Shown here: piece after piece, positions 1 to 12,256 of the stretch
Position numbering within the stretch: position 1 is the first letter of the stretch
Layout: each line of letters begins with the position of its first letter
Assembly: GCA_036345935.2 (NCBI GenBank)
Contig: JADWOT020000235.1
Span: forward strand, 1-64,000
DNA from: Taenia hydatigena
Lineage: Eukaryota > Platyhelminthes > Cestoda > Cyclophyllidea > Taeniidae
Direction: 5' to 3'
DNA: 64,000 nt
The notes under the pieces: model-generated
What the model saw: only the letters and a program-made list of their open reading frames with translations
Database searches by the model: none
What the model was told of the DNA's origin: nothing
Position numbers and translations under genes: made by a program

Positions 1-303
1 ATCACAAATGTCGCATAACTTGTCAAATGATGGGGATTGCATCTTATTGCCTTCCTCCTTGAAACTTGGCATCAGCAATCTTAGGGCTGGCGATGCATTG
101 GATACGTGATTCCCCATCACAACTTTCTTGAGTAAAATTACCATTGTAAATAGCGCTCTCAAACCCATTAACCATGTTCACGAGGTTTACAAACAGTGAC
201 TTGAAGGAATCGGCTCTGATGTTAGACAAGTTTAAATTGACGCATTTCGCATCTGTTGCGCTGAAACTTACGTAACATCGTCAACTTGGCTCTGACTGCA
301 TGC
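1..303. other. Unassigned leading sequence
   Basis: Short ORFs only (the longest is about 61 codons on the minus strand). No splice-bordered exon, repeat or RNA was recognised here. A good minus-strand donor pattern (GTAAGT complement near 265-270) lies just downstream of the tRNA-like segment, but no open frame with a clear acceptor accompanies it. Confidence 0.4.
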
Positions 304-385
304 CTGGTCGTGCATAATATTTAAGACCAATGGACTACAAATCCACTAGGTATTCCCTGCGTAGGTTCAAATTCTGCTCGCAACG
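304..385 (+). tRNA. tRNA-Ser-like relic (probable pseudogene)
   Basis: The 82-base segment follows the layout of a eukaryotic class II tRNA-Ser. It has a D-arm region containing TTAAG, an anticodon arm TGGA-loop-TCCA, a long variable arm, and a T-arm whose 5-base stem (GTAGG with TCTGC, wobble pairs allowed) closes a TTCAAAT loop. The seven-base anticodon loop CTACAAA puts ACA at the anticodon, where nuclear tRNA-Ser would have AGA, TGA, CGA or GCT. The acceptor ends do not pair well. A decayed tRNA gene or tRNA-derived repeat head is therefore more likely than a working tRNA. The comparison with tRNA-Ser is from general knowledge of the consensus and not from a search. Confidence 0.45.
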
Positions 386-1963
386 GTGTCCTTCTTTGCA
401 TTTTTGACATTATGCACCTTCTAGTATGCATTCATTTATCACCATAATCCCGACGACAAGGTGTGTAATTACTCCTGACGTCCCTGAAGCAAAAGGCGTC
501 TAGATGGTCAGCGCGCGTCGCATCGTGCTCACAGGTTATAGAATTAATAGCAAGCCTGCGCTCTAGACCCTCGATTGCTGTGTAGTTATTTGCTCTAGCC
601 GCTCGAATATCGCTACGCGCTATCAGGCACATTACAGACCTGCTCTACATCAGCATAACACCATCAGTAATATCCCGATCATTGGGCGTTGAAAGTTGAT
701 GTAGGGAGGTGCACAGCATTGATGCCACTCCAGCAGTGGGTTGCCAAATCCATGGCCAGTACACGAGCCTTTAATTCGCAGTATCTATTTGCGCGATTTA
801 TGCTTGAAGCCATTCCAATTTAGGCTACAAATAACTGCACACCTGAGACCTTGATGGTGATGCGCCACACACCTGCCGCTTTTCACCCTGCACTGTTGCT
901 GAAGTAAGCACGTCTACATTTGTTTTAAGGCTAACAAACTGCTTCCAATTTACATTAAATCGTATGTTACGCAATGTTGGTGTATGAACCGATGGCGGAA
1001 TTGTACCTGAGCTTGAAGTCGTATTTGTTACTCCATCGCATACCAACCGCACTCACAAACCTCCAAGGCTTAAAGTGCTTGCCGTTGACAAAGAACAGGT
1101 AGTAAGAGCTGGCAGCTTAAAATAATGAGGTTTTATGGGTCGGCATTAGAATGTGGACTGATGAGCGACACCTATTTGAGGCGAATGCAGTGCTTGCTGT
1201 GGTTAAGGCATGTTGATGATTCCGTCTGGCTAGATGAGTAAGGTAGGAAATGGTTAAAAATAAGCACATGCTTAGTAGAATTTTGTCCAAGGTTTTACTT
1301 ATATGCGCAAAAAAGTGAAGTAAATAAAGACCACTTTTTGAAGCAACTAGGGTGTGGATTTCTCTTAACTGCAACGATGCATTGTAGGAGAAGAGCAGTG
1401 CCAATTTTGGTTGTGGCTAGTGCCACTAATAACTTACGTCGCTATTAATAACCGTAAAAAGACGTGAGTTTAGCCCACCTAAAGGGATGTTAAATGCATT
1501 CGCTTTTCCATGTATTGACTGTCCCCATATGCTAGGCACTTTATGTCTGAAAAGAGGGCAAAAGCGGTGGTCGTCGAGAAGGTCTAAGGACTGCACTTCG
1601 CTATGCCGAATGCAACCCTGAAGCGGCTAAGTCGCTTAACATCAACAAGTAAATAAGGTGGACAGCTGCGGTGAATGGTATTATCCACTTGCATCGGTTA
1701 ATCAGCATGATGGCAGTGAAGCCAAGGATCCCTACACTTTTACTTGCTACTTAGCAATGTCGGAGTGAGCAATGACATTATTGTCTCTGCCACTGTCTTC
1801 TTCGACATTGTCATGTTTCTTCCCAAGGCTGCGTTTTACTGTTTAGCAGGCGTCTATTCACATGGTATATGACACTCACTCGTAATCTTAAACGTCATCT
1901 TCCACTGAAGTCTTCACCCACAAGGCCAACCTAATCCGCCTACACTAAAAATAAGATACTTAC
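386..1963. other. No gene recognised
   Basis: ORFs of 66 to 95 codons occur on the minus strand, within the range expected by chance. None has convincing borders on both sides. No repeats shared with the rest of the window were noticed. Confidence 0.4.
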
Positions 1964-2380
1964 GTAACCTTCCATTTATTAGCTCATACACCGATTCAAA
2001 AGCCACATCAGATGGGGTGGAGGCGACCTGGTAAGGTCATATCTCAACATACAAGCATTGACCGTAAAGCACGCGATTAGTTTCACAAAACGGGTTGAGC
2101 ACCCATAGATTGAGGCTGCCCTCAGGCAACACGCATTGGACGTGGTGATTAAAGACGTGGATCATCATCTTGTGCCCCAAATCGTGATCATTTCTCCATA
2201 AGTTGGAGGATCTGTGGCACCGCAATTGCATCAATTTTTTCCTCACCACATAATGACCATCGGCCATAAGCGACAAAAGATTGTTAACCAGACGCGGTAG
2301 AGCACATGAGAGAGCGAACCCCATCCTGCGCATCGAGTAAATTTTTCGCCAGATAAACTAGGTCGTCAGACGATGCCATC
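1964..2380 (-). pseudogene. Possible damaged coding exon, unidentified
   Basis: A minus-strand block ends at a good donor (GTAAGT) at its low-coordinate side and begins after GCAG at 2,381-2,384. One frame opens with ATG at 2,379 and reads 31 protein-like residues (MASSDDLVYL...) to a TAA at 2,284-2,286. A second frame overlaps it and stays open from 2,333 through residues such as LPEGSLNLWVLNPF and NRVLYGQCLYVEI. It stops at a TGA (2,037-2,039), then continues in the same frame as PYQVASTPSDVAFESVYE to the donor. One frameshift plus one CGA-to-TGA change would make a single continuous exon of about 139 codons. I do not recognise the protein. It could be a decayed exon, assembly error, or chance overlap of open frames. 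Confidence 0.35.
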
Positions 2381-2384
2381 CTGC

Positions 2385-3294
2385 TAAACCTCAAATCGCA
2401 ACCCAATTTCATGCAGCATCAAACCATATCAACTCGTCTTACCACTTCACTTCCTCTCACAATCTCTATCCTCTGTCGCCTACTCAAAAGGTCAACCCAC
2501 TAAAGGGAGCAGAAGATTTGTAGTTGTAAAGCATGCGACGTTTTGAAAGGCACTAAATATTAGGAGTGCATGCTAAAATGTATCCAGCCCATAACAGTAA
2601 TGTTTGACCCGCCTGGTAGCTATATCAGTGGAAGATGCTTAGGTGATTGCTACATGGTGCATGAGCGACAGTCTATCTAGTGCCATTTGAGTCATTGAAG
2701 CATTAGCCCAGTTCTAACAATTGAATAGATACGATGGAAAGTCTGTTGACTCTCTTTTGCCTCTTACGCAATCACCGATACTGTACACCATTTCTTATCT
2801 CATCGATGCTAGGAACAGCGCATTGTCTCTAGGCGGATGCTGCTGTTTCTTTGACTGGAACCAACAAATTACGCAGTGCACTTGGAGTCGTAAGGCGACA
2901 AGTTCTGATCTCGCGGCCTGATGTTGTGGAATGACCGGCCTTGATGAAGATGAATTGGCAGGTCAGCATCTAATTTAAAAGAAATGCTATTACGGGAAGG
3001 GCATTGAGGAGGACCTGCGGATGTTGCAATGTAAAGGTGAGAACAAGCTTGCACAGGAATGCTTTACACGACTGCCTTTCAATCCAGTTTGAATGGTGGA
3101 CCCAGCGCCCCCTTAACGACTGACAGGAAAGGGCGATGACATCTGCGCCTTTGGCATTTTATCAGTTTCCACTAACGTCAAGTGGGTGAAGCATGCATGC
3201 ACACGACATAAGGAACCGGCGCTCTGTCGAGTTCCAAAACTATTAACCAACCTTTCTATCTTCCTCAGCTACTTCTTTTTGAATGTTTAGTTAA
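2385..3294. other. No gene recognised
   Basis: Only small ORFs on both strands (60 to 66 codons), no clear exon borders and no shared repeat. Confidence 0.4.
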
Positions 3295-3612
3295 TTAGCA
3301 AAGTAGATCACAAGCCTCTTGCATCATTGTTAACGCTGTGGCGAGATTTCTTTTCGTGATTTTATCAGACATCACTCCCCATCCTCCCCTCTGCAGTTCG
3401 AGTTGCACTTTACGGCTCAGTTCTGCCGAAGTTACCATTTGCGTGACAGTCACAACAATTATTTTGATTTGCCCTCCCTTGCTGTCAAGAGATCTCTGCA
3501 AATGAGTGAGTCCTTCAACGCTGATACGTTCAGCTACCGTGAATGCAACGCAAGCTTCTCCTCGCGTGTAACTGACTCCATTCTTCTTAAGCATGGTGAA
3601 TTCGGCTCTCAT
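3295..3612 (-). CDS. Candidate ORF, unidentified
   Basis: An open frame of 105 codons starts at an ATG and ends with TAA at the low-coordinate end. A second ATG follows in a CACCATG context seven codons in. The protein has a natural-looking residue mix (ISVEGLTHLQRSLDSK, LATALTMMQEACDLLC), no membrane segment and no motif I can name. It could be a small gene or a last exon. Roughly a dozen open runs of this length are expected by chance in 64 kb, so it is listed only because its composition looks protein-like. No poly(A) signal was identified just after the stop. Confidence 0.25.
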   Translation of the reverse strand: MRAEFTMLKKNGVSYTRGEACVAFTVAERISVEGLTHLQRSLDSKGGQIKIIVVTVTQMVTSAELSRKVQLELQRGGWGVMSDKITKRNLATALTMMQEACDLLC

Positions 3613-5370
3613 TCAGGTCCACTGCAACACCCGCTCTACAGGCCTCCTTAGGCGGATTTGAAATCTAAGCTTACACTTCCAACCTTTGCAAGCCTTTGGA
3701 GGCAATTCACGTATCAGTCGCTTCTAGGCATGTGTCTAGGTGTTTAACTTCTAGTCCAGGCCACTATCACTAACAGCGAATTATCAAAATCCACTGCCAT
3801 CGTCATGTCCTTTTCTAAGCATCAAACCTTTTTGGCTACTTCAATAACTAGGCAGGCAAATATTTGAAGGAGAGCACGGGCATTGATGTCATCAAATGGT
3901 GAATGCTCCATCTCCTTTAGTTGACTCAAAATTGCTTTTGGTGTCTCTGCTCTTACGACTTCCAGGAACGGGTGTGTATCATGCAGAGCAGGATAGATTC
4001 CAGATGCAGTCCAGGGTAGGATTCACTCAAAATGTTTTGCTTTGAGATGGTGGCCGTCGAGTGGTAGTCAAGTCCTCGATTTCTATGCGCATAACGATTT
4101 CGTAGAATTATTTTCAACAAGAAATTCGACGAAGCAGCTCACACGCATACAATCACATAGTGAAAATGCAAAGACATAGGCAATCTGCATGTATTTTCCT
4201 TTTTTCTGCATCCGTTTTGCGGGATAAGTGGGATCAGTTCCACAGGGAAAAACCGGTGATCCATGAGGATTGGAATAAGTTGCACTGCCATTGCAAAGTT
4301 TCAGATCATAGAAGTCGAGAAGGCAAAATTCAACTGTTTATCCTTAATTCGGCTGCTCATACTATTACTTGATTACAAATGCTGCACGAATTAGCTTTAA
4401 AACACGAGAAATCGTGTGATCCTAAGCGTTAAATTTGAAGCAAGCGAATTTCTGGTAAGTTTCGACTTATGGGACCATTCCCAGCTGTTCAGATTTGTGT
4501 CCGCCCTTTCATTACCTTTGTATGTATTCATTAGAAGGACAGGATTCTGCTTCGCGACATCAAATCTAAGGGACGGGCGCAGTGAATTAGGCTACCGAGG
4601 AAAGGGAGCCATGCAGTTGGTAGATTATTGGTGCGAAGTGGAATTTATGTCCTCTTCACGGACCGCCAGCACCAACTCACCCACCCGATATGCAGGCGGT
4701 CTAGCGTCTTCAGAGCAAACAACTGACAAACTTATGAGCTTCGCGTATAACTGTTTTAACTGACGCACACCATCCTACGCATAGACATTTTTTGCGGCGA
4801 AGAATATGAGCGTTTTGTATTCTAGTGCTCCAGAAACCACCTTAAATGTCTTATGATCGCACAGCGCTAAAGCGGCACATTCGCAATCACAAACAATTGG
4901 ACAGGCGACTACGTGAATACTGCTGACAAAATATGAAACTTTTATGGAATAAGCCATGTTCTATTGAATGGTAACAAGTGCGAATTAATAAATTTAGCAG
5001 TTTGGTAGCTTTTATGCATGGAATCATGCTACCATTCCTCTTCGGACTAAGAAGGCTATGCTGAATTAATTACATGAATGCTAGCAGTTGACGTGTGAAA
5101 GTCAAAAATGCGTTGGATAAAAGGGGCCCAAGTTGTTATAAGGGTCTGCCACTGAGTCTGCAATGATTACGTTAGCAGTTCAGCTTTGCAGCCTACAGCC
5201 GCCACAATCCATGGATTTTCGTCGATTGATTCGACCACTGAAAACCCATCCACCTCCACAGTCCCAGTACTTCCGTGCACCATCCCATATCTGCTGATCT
5301 GTTTTCACAGCGAAAAGACAACGAATATTCAGCTGCTACAGATTAGCGCCTCAGAAACTCTTTAGTTTTC
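3613..5370. other. No gene recognised
   Basis: Contains a minus-strand open stretch near 4,681-4,763 (reading LYAKLISLSVVCSEDARPP) between a weak acceptor and a GTGAGT donor, overlapped by a 115-codon plus-strand ORF at 4,416-4,763. Neither could be assigned. The right-hand end, from about 5.2 kb, may already belong to repeat A. Confidence 0.35.
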
Positions 5371-7205
5371 CAGACCCACAACTAGGCTGTCTCCTCTGGC
5401 CAGCTGTAAGCGACTCATTGAGACTCTTCGTGTACACCTCCCTGCGTTGTGGAATGGTCATCAGGCTGGGTGGTCAGTGAGCTTACGACAACGTAAACAC
5501 AAGCCCAACTCGAAGTAATTGGCAGGTAGATATGGCAGATTTTATCTTAAATGGCAGTTATTTCCCTTAGCCTCATCATCTGAAGTCGGCAGTGAATAGA
5601 GCACAGGAAAGTTGCACCTGACACTTTCCAACTCAGAAAAGCCTCTTTCTTCCACCGCGCTTTTAGCAGTACACTATCTTACCAATATCTGCTTGGCAAA
5701 ACATCGAGACCGGTCTACAAGTCGGATTTAAATCCATGATCAGTCTGCTTCAAGCATTTATCTTGGCTATACCGTGGGTATGAACGCATGAATCGTGTCT
5801 TTACTCCCACACCACTAAGCAAAGAAATCCAAATAATGATGCCAAATGTAATATTTACCAAATAACAATAATAATAAAGTGTGGAAAACTCTGCACTGTA
5901 GGATCGGAATCACCTCACCATTAGGCTTAGGTGCTTTTGTCAAATAACGCTCAGACAAGTGGAAACGATATCAGTAAACACACTCTTTTACGGGCAAAAC
6001 TGCTGCTAAAGGAGAAAACTTATTCTCTAAGTGATACACATTATGCAATCAGGCGCATTTTAAACACATCACCTTGTCAACCTATTCCTTTTGGCTTCGT
6101 GGCCCTATTGAAAAGAACTAAGTAGGAGGGGTCGAAAGGGAATAAATTTACTGCAAATCGAGTTCAAATACAGTTCACTAGTGCATTTGCTTGTCGTTTT
6201 GCGATCTATATCGGTCTTGCAAAATATATAAAAAAGAAACACAAGTCGTGGACGCAAGCAAGGCGGATTAGGTGTCAGTAATTTATTTCCATTTAACATA
6301 AGTTGGACCTTTTCTGTCAAGAATGGTCTGTTTAACTTCTTATTAAAGTTCCTCAAATGATGGCTAAAGTTCCACTTGTGCGACTTAGCAAGGTTTCATA
6401 GTGAGGTAAGCTTCTGCCTCGCAGGCGTTGCTGTGATTGCAGCGAGGAGAGACGTTCGATCTCGCAAAGTAACTTATATAAATCATTAAGCCTACGATCT
6501 AAAGCGAATCGGGATTAATAGATTATAATGAATACAACAGGACAAAGAATTTATTGCATAAAAGGAAGTCAGAATTTTCGCTATATACAGTAGATCGAGT
6601 CAGGCTTATCTGCACTCGCTATGCTTTTCGATTTCCCTTCTCCTTCTCAGCAAGAACCATCAGTTAGGTGAGCCTGGTTAAGGCATTTCCAGAGAAGGTG
6701 GTGAATGTTGGCAACTTTAGTGTACTTCATCTCAATATATTCTATCCGGGTATTATACGCAGGTTGAGGACAGCAGTAAAGATGATTTATAACAGCTTAA
6801 GCGTTGGATCCACTTTAAGGAGAAGAGATCATGCAAATGCATTAGCACCAATGCTTTGCGCGTTTATTTTGGCGTTTGCTTTGATACACGCAAATCGTAT
6901 GCGACTTACCACTGAGGGGGAATCTACTAGTAGGCTATAAGGAGTCAAGGTTACAGAAAGAAGGAGGGGCATTAGGGCAAGGAAAGACAGAAAGAAAGAA
7001 GGCAACACGGTGAATAGGGTAAAAAGAAGGGAAAGATGGAAGGAGGAAAGGAAGAAAGAGCCTCTGCTAATGTCGAAGAAGAACCCAGGTCTCATCTCGC
7101 TCTTGTGATTGCTTGATCTATCACTGCAAAATATCCCTGGCCAAAAAGTGGAACTTATGAGTCCAAGTCTAGCTTCCCGGCTTAACAGCACAGGTTCCAG
7201 TTCTT
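5371..7205 (+). repeat. Dispersed repeat, copy A
   Basis: Collinear with copy B (about 42,268-44,398) in the same orientation, with recognisable blocks throughout. Examples are the CTGTCTCCTCTG block near 5,385, the AAGGCGGATTAGGTG block near 6,260, GTTCCTCAAATGATGG near 6,350, CGCAGG-TGAGG near 6,760, and the GTGATT/GTGACT-GCTTGATC block near 7,107. Identity by eye is roughly three quarters with many indels, so this is an old duplication or an old transposon family. The segment contains a purine-rich tract at 6,955-7,080. ORFs inside (90 codons plus, 156 codons minus) are not conserved as open frames in copy B. No transposase or reverse transcriptase motif was recognised. Confidence 0.85.
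6955..7080 (+). repeat. Purine-rich low-complexity tract in repeat A
   Basis: Long run dominated by GAAAG, GGAAGG and AAGAA words. The counterpart in copy B lies at about 44,137-44,260. Read on the minus strand it gives an artificial F, L and S rich peptide, which explains most of the 156-codon ORF at 6,829-7,299. Confidence 0.8.
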
Positions 7206-7214
7206 TACTAATCC

Positions 7215-8578
7215 GGCAAATAATTTTGTTGTCTTGTATAATCAAGAATAGGGCAGAAATACACCTTACAGTCGTTAGTCTTGGCATCATTTTTAACATC
7301 AGCCAATTTTATTGCAAACAGATGTGGTTTGGACGCGTCTATTCATTGTAAGGGTGTATTTCTAGAGCCTATTCTGCAATCTGAAAATCTCGTTCAGCAG
7401 CTTTACTCTGTCATTAAGGCAAAGATGAATTGCCTTAGTTAGCATGCCAAAATTACTTAGCTTCAAATGCCTTAATCATTAAAACAGGAGAATCAGGCTT
7501 GGCATCGCCCAAAGAAAAAACAGCCTTCTGACCAATTTATTAATATTTTGCTACAGTTTACCTCACTGAAAGTCCTAAAATGCAACACTCCACCCACTAA
7601 GGCTTAGAATAAACCAACGTGATAGACTTCCGGCTGATAGGGATCTAGAAAAAGTTGTCGGAGAAAAAATATTTTTGCATCTAAAGATATACTAAATTTT
7701 TCTGTCAACAAAAAGTGCTTTTTTCCAGTTACTTCTTCCTGTAGATATGTCACAAAAATATGCACCTAAAATCTCTCACAAAGAAAACCTTAACAAAGTG
7801 TTGTCAATCATATAGCTGCCACGGATGAGATTATTTATTTGGACATTCAAAATCAGTGCACTACGTTTAGAGCGTCAGAAGACAAAGAAGAGGTGTGCGT
7901 TCTTCCTTCCTTTACCACTGAAATGCTGTTCGTACAGTAAACCATTTGCCCAAATGACCTGATTTTAAAACACCAGGATGCAAGCTCTGATGGCTGGGCA
8001 ATATTTTTGTAAGCTCTTTAGAATTCGTTACTTCACTCTTCACTTCCACAAACGACGAGTAGCACGACGATGCAAAGTTTTATGCTCTGCTTCATAGCGT
8101 TTTGGCATTAGAGGACGATCCTCCTCTGGTCTTGAACGGCGCGGTAAGGATTTCATCTTTGCGCAACATTAAGTCGCAATACCATCAATGGGGCTTCGAT
8201 ATTGCAATTTAAAGAATCTGGAATCGGTTGTTACGACTTGGCTTCGGTGTTGCACAACTGGAGGTGCACTGGTCACCCATTCGCATCGTCCTGCAAGAAG
8301 AATAACTAGGAGGTACAAATCCTGCAGAATGCTGCCTAAACCATTCGCAGAAGTCCACTTCCTTCAAGAATGTTAATAATCTATTTGCTGACATCAAATA
8401 ATTGCCTGAGCGTCCGAAACGTGGCATCATTACCATTTACTACTTGCTTGAGATAAATGGATTTTTGAGTGCTCCTGCGCTACTGGAGTGTTGGCATTGT
8501 TATTGGTATTGACACTGCGTATGGGCAATGAGGATGCATGACAGTGCACTAGCCAACTGAGAAGGGTTGATTGGTCCC
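7215..8578 (+). repeat. Inverted repeat, left arm (L)
   Basis: This segment is the reverse complement of 15,391 to about 16,735. From about 7,722 to 8,578 the two arms appear identical or nearly so; two predicted peptides (8,188-8,376 and 8,209-8,436) are repeated letter for letter in R. From about 7,215 to 7,721 the arms are still alignable but clearly diverged, roughly 80 percent by eye with indels. The match ends abruptly at 8,578. The short ORFs look non-coding: they overlap on opposite strands and show no known motif. The arm begins where similarity between repeats A and B stops, so A and L may be two neighbouring elements or parts of one longer element. Confidence 0.95.
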
Positions 8579-11500
8579 TAACAAAGCAGTCTTGCCCCTT
8601 GTGCTGCAGTTTCAACCATCTTTCGGCTTCTAGGCTTCATCCAATTTTGAATCCCGATTCAAAATCCCTTCTTCTTCTTGGGCCTTCTTCTGCCTTAGGC
8701 GTCAAAGCGCAAACAATGATAATACATTGTCGCTTCATAGCACAGAGATCTAAGTGACCACTTACTTAGACCTTATTTTGCTTTCAAAGACCATTCTTTT
8801 GCAAAACTTAACTATGTTTCTTCGGCCAGGCAATGCAAATAGATTATATCTCATGAGGATTGGCATTGCGCCCTAATTCCTCACTTCTTCGACAAATACT
8901 TATTTTGATTGCTCATCGCCTTGCAGTTGAGAAGCGGATAAAAGCTGAAAATGACCGTAATAACAGAAATGATTCGTCATATTAATCAACTGTAAGTTGA
9001 ATCGATTTTCACCACTTTGCTTGTGTAAAAGTAAGATTGTTAAAGAGGATTCAGTCGTCACGCTCAAGATAATTGCCGGAGGTCAAAAGCCTAATTAATC
9101 CTTAGAATAGCGAGGCTTTGATTTGGTAGGGTGATGGCGACAGCATTGAGGTCCATGCCGTACTCTACTCTAGAGGCGTCTGACCTCTCCATGACCACCA
9201 TTAATCTTATTGGAATTCAACTCGACTGCAGTCAGATCTGAGTGACATCAGCTAGAGTAAAATTTGCTCGAAAGGCAAGAGAAATCCTTCTCACGTGGAT
9301 GCTGAGTCAAAATTGTCAATCACCATGCACCGCATAAATCTCACTCCCCGTTGAATCTTGCTGTTTCCTCGATGAATTCAATTCGTCTTCCAATTAGCCT
9401 TTCAGGCCTGATACTCAGAAACAGGTGGCCATTAGGTTGATGGTCAATCAGGAGCGCTTCAAAGCAGCGTTTTGCGATTTTACATAAGTTCATTTAAGAA
9501 GGTTAGAGTTGTGCACATGACGCAGCAGATCTGTGCGAATTTTCACTAAGTGCACTAAATCAAAGAAGACTTTCCTTTTTAAGATCAGTGGTCAATGGTT
9601 GATGATATTTTAATCCGGAACTTCAGCATTCCTTTGAGTTGAATCATTTGGGCCAGCGCATTTTGCAGGGCATAATAAAGAGCATTTCTCCAATTTGAGA
9701 GAAATTGACGGTTTTACAGGCAGAGCGAAAGCCACGAGAGTTGCATTTATGCGCTCTTCACAGGGAACTATTTTGGCTGGGTCGTGGTGGTGCAGCGTCA
9801 TTCTTTGAAGTCTGCTTAACTGAATTTCTCACTACATGGACTCTACAGTCCTCAAGGTCTGCAATTTCGTTCAATTAGCCAATTTCCTTTGCCTGAAAGA
9901 GGTTTGGAGCACTACGGCTTCATTTTTGCATAAGTGCTTAATCGATGTCGGCGCCAATTATAATGCCATCACATTGTAATGTATGCAAACATTAAATGCG
10001 CATCAGTATGAATGATGGAGGTATTCTGCACATTAAATCATTCATCTGCATTACTTGGGCACAATCCGTCACAGCATGGCTCAATTTTGCCACACGACCG
10101 TGCATAAAAGCAGTTTACTCGGTTCGGCCCTTCGATATTCACCTAGTGGTTGCTAAATCTGCTTCAAATATTAATGAAACAATTAAGGCATTCAGTAGAC
10201 TCTTAAATTTTGCATTTACTATTATCTTGTGCTAAAATGGCATTAGACCCTGCAGGTTTCTAGAAATTGGACACTTCTATAATTTGGGTTTGTTGCATAT
10301 AACACATTTTGTAAGATGACATAATTCACATTCTTGGCATGATCAAAGGAAAACTATGAGCTCGTTACAACCGCAGCATTCCTGTAAATTCAATGCACTG
10401 GTGTCAATACGCAGTAAAGTCCGAGAATTCAGGATCAAAGCTTTCCTATCCATGCTAAAATCCGCACCGTTCAGGAGTCGCAGAAGTAATTTCATTGCCT
10501 TAAAGTATGCTTGACCAAAAATTAGGTCAGACTTTAAATGGTTGTAATATTTCGAGATGTAATATTTCGTGCTCAACCTCGGACTCGTCGATCCACAGGA
10601 AGCCGCACATATGTGACATGACAAATCCTGCGATGGTAGTTCCCTTTTCCTAAGTGCTATATCCCATGATCACCTAAAGCTGACAGTAGGCGTAACACTT
10701 ATGCTCTTTGAATGCGCTTTGAGGGCTAGAGGTGGAGGACAATTTTGGCCCTGTCGGTGACACACGTGGTAGGTCTCCTGAGCCTGGGTCTCCTCAGTCG
10801 TCAGCACTTTGGCCCTGTCACTGCATATCTGTCCTGTGCTGTAATAAAGGTGGCTTGAAATATCCAACATTCTCATGGCAAGGATGGAAGGAACGAGTAG
10901 GAAAAGAAAGAACCGCCTGCAGCAACATCATCTGTTATTTTATTCGTGCAATTGTATGCCGTCGAAAATAGAGTCGTGGGTAATTTCAGTTAACATAAAT
11001 TATAAATTTTAGGAAGCGACTTGGGATTAGTAAAAAATCCGCCCTTCGCATCGCTATCTCGCCTTAATTTCATTGCCCAGAATTTTCCCCATCAATTACG
11101 CAATTCCCTAAATTACTTGGTTTGGTCCGCAAAAAAAACACAAAGCAGTGCGCATCATTAGTGATTTACAAAAACGGAAATTATTCACTAGAACAAAAAT
11201 GCATTTGTTAAGTCAAATATACCGAGTGCTACAACGACAAGATCGAGCGAACATAAAATAACTTGGTTCCTTTAGAATGCTAGTTAAAGGCCTAACTAAG
11301 TTTTTATTCTGGATGGATGTGATTCCAACTACTAACAGCATTTGAAGGGCCGGCTTTGGCCTTACCTCATAGGCCCGCATGTTTTCCACTATTAGCCGAA
11401 TCTGCCTGTCTTTTCTCTTTTCCTATACGTTGCTTACCCCTTTTTTTTAGTTCTCCTATCTGTGAGTTAAAAAGCGCGCTTGCTAATGCTTCCAAAGTTG

Positions 11501-11960
11501 TGATGACGGGAATCCAGACTTCATTCTTAAAGCCGATAGCAAAATAATATAGCTTTCCCAATCAAACACCATTAACTTGGGTGAATAACATAAATTGCTT
11601 GCTGTGCTTCGGTGCTTGGATACTTGACTCCAATGTCGGCAAATTATGCGCAGCCGTAACGCTATGACCTGGGCTAAACTCAGCTCTGAGTCACAAGGTG
11701 GAAACGCTATCGCCCATCTATAGAGCACGACTGGCGAGCTTTAATGTGGGAAATCACCAATGGTACCGACTTGCGGTGCTGTGAAACGTTCAAACAAAGC
11801 GCAACTTTTGGAAGGTTGTCAAACCCCAAAACAGCAATGCGACTGCTGTCTACCTTCAAGCTAATGAGCATTCCATTCTTAAAGCCCCATATATCAGCGA
11901 AATTTAGCGCATTAAAAGTTTATAAATGCATTTCGCTCTAAGACATATAAAGGAAGCATA
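8579..11960. other. Inverted-repeat spacer, first part: no gene recognised
   Basis: ORFs of 63 to 93 codons on both strands, none with convincing borders or motifs. A 93-codon minus-strand ORF at 10,343-10,624 and a 79-codon plus-strand ORF at 10,732-10,971 are the longest. Confidence 0.4.
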
Positions 11961-11995
11961 CTAAAAAATTACAACAAAGTATTGGCATCCCTCAC

Positions 11996-12256
11996 AGCGC
12001 TCAATGTAGGCAATCCGAAAGGCGGAAGACCGGATCCGATCGAGGAGGGTGTGGAGGTCGTTCAGTGTTAAATTCTCAATGCGAATAGCAGGGTATTGCT
12101 GCGAAACATAACCGCCACATCCGTGGAGGAGAGCACGGACTTCATTCAGGTCAGCCTGGTCCCATGTTTCGCTTTCGAATTCTAGACACGTTTGACTGGC
12201 CATCGTGTGATCGCGTCGCAGGTGAATGCGAATTTCGCGCGATTCTCTTGAGTTCA
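11996..12256 (-). CDS. Coding exon of an unidentified gene
   Basis: A strong acceptor (TTATTACTTCTTTTAG) precedes an open frame that runs to a GTGAGG donor. The frame encodes about 86 residues, including NSRESREIRIHLRRDHT, TCLEFESETWDQADLNEV, RALLHGCGGYVSQQYP and LTLNDLHTLLDRIRSS. The chemistry (acidic and amphipathic helical stretches, a GCGG turn) looks like a folded soluble domain. The exon starts with two bases of a split codon and ends after one. If the donor is not used, the frame reads on to TAG at 11,961-11,963 as a last exon. Its phase fits the exon at 17,661-17,897, so both may belong to one large minus-strand gene with a 5.4 kb intron. I do not recognise the family. Confidence 0.6.

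Noticed and set aside
4677..4763. Minus-strand exon-like stretch resembling the start of a Tudor-type fold
   Set aside because: Resemblance rests on a few residues (a G-x-L-V-x-A pattern). The acceptor is poor and the frame soon stops.
6380..6475. Possible tRNA-like segment in repeat A (GTTCGATC near 6,455)
   Set aside because: Only a short hairpin is present. The copy in B lacks the loop sequence, and no D-arm or acceptor fits.
6829..7299. 156-codon minus-strand ORF
   Set aside because: It is the pyrimidine strand of a purine-rich tract in repeat A, and the frame is not conserved in copy B.
8188..8615. Identical peptides encoded in both inverted-repeat arms
   Set aside because: Identity at DNA level explains the match. 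The frames overlap on both strands and show no motif or codon bias by eye.
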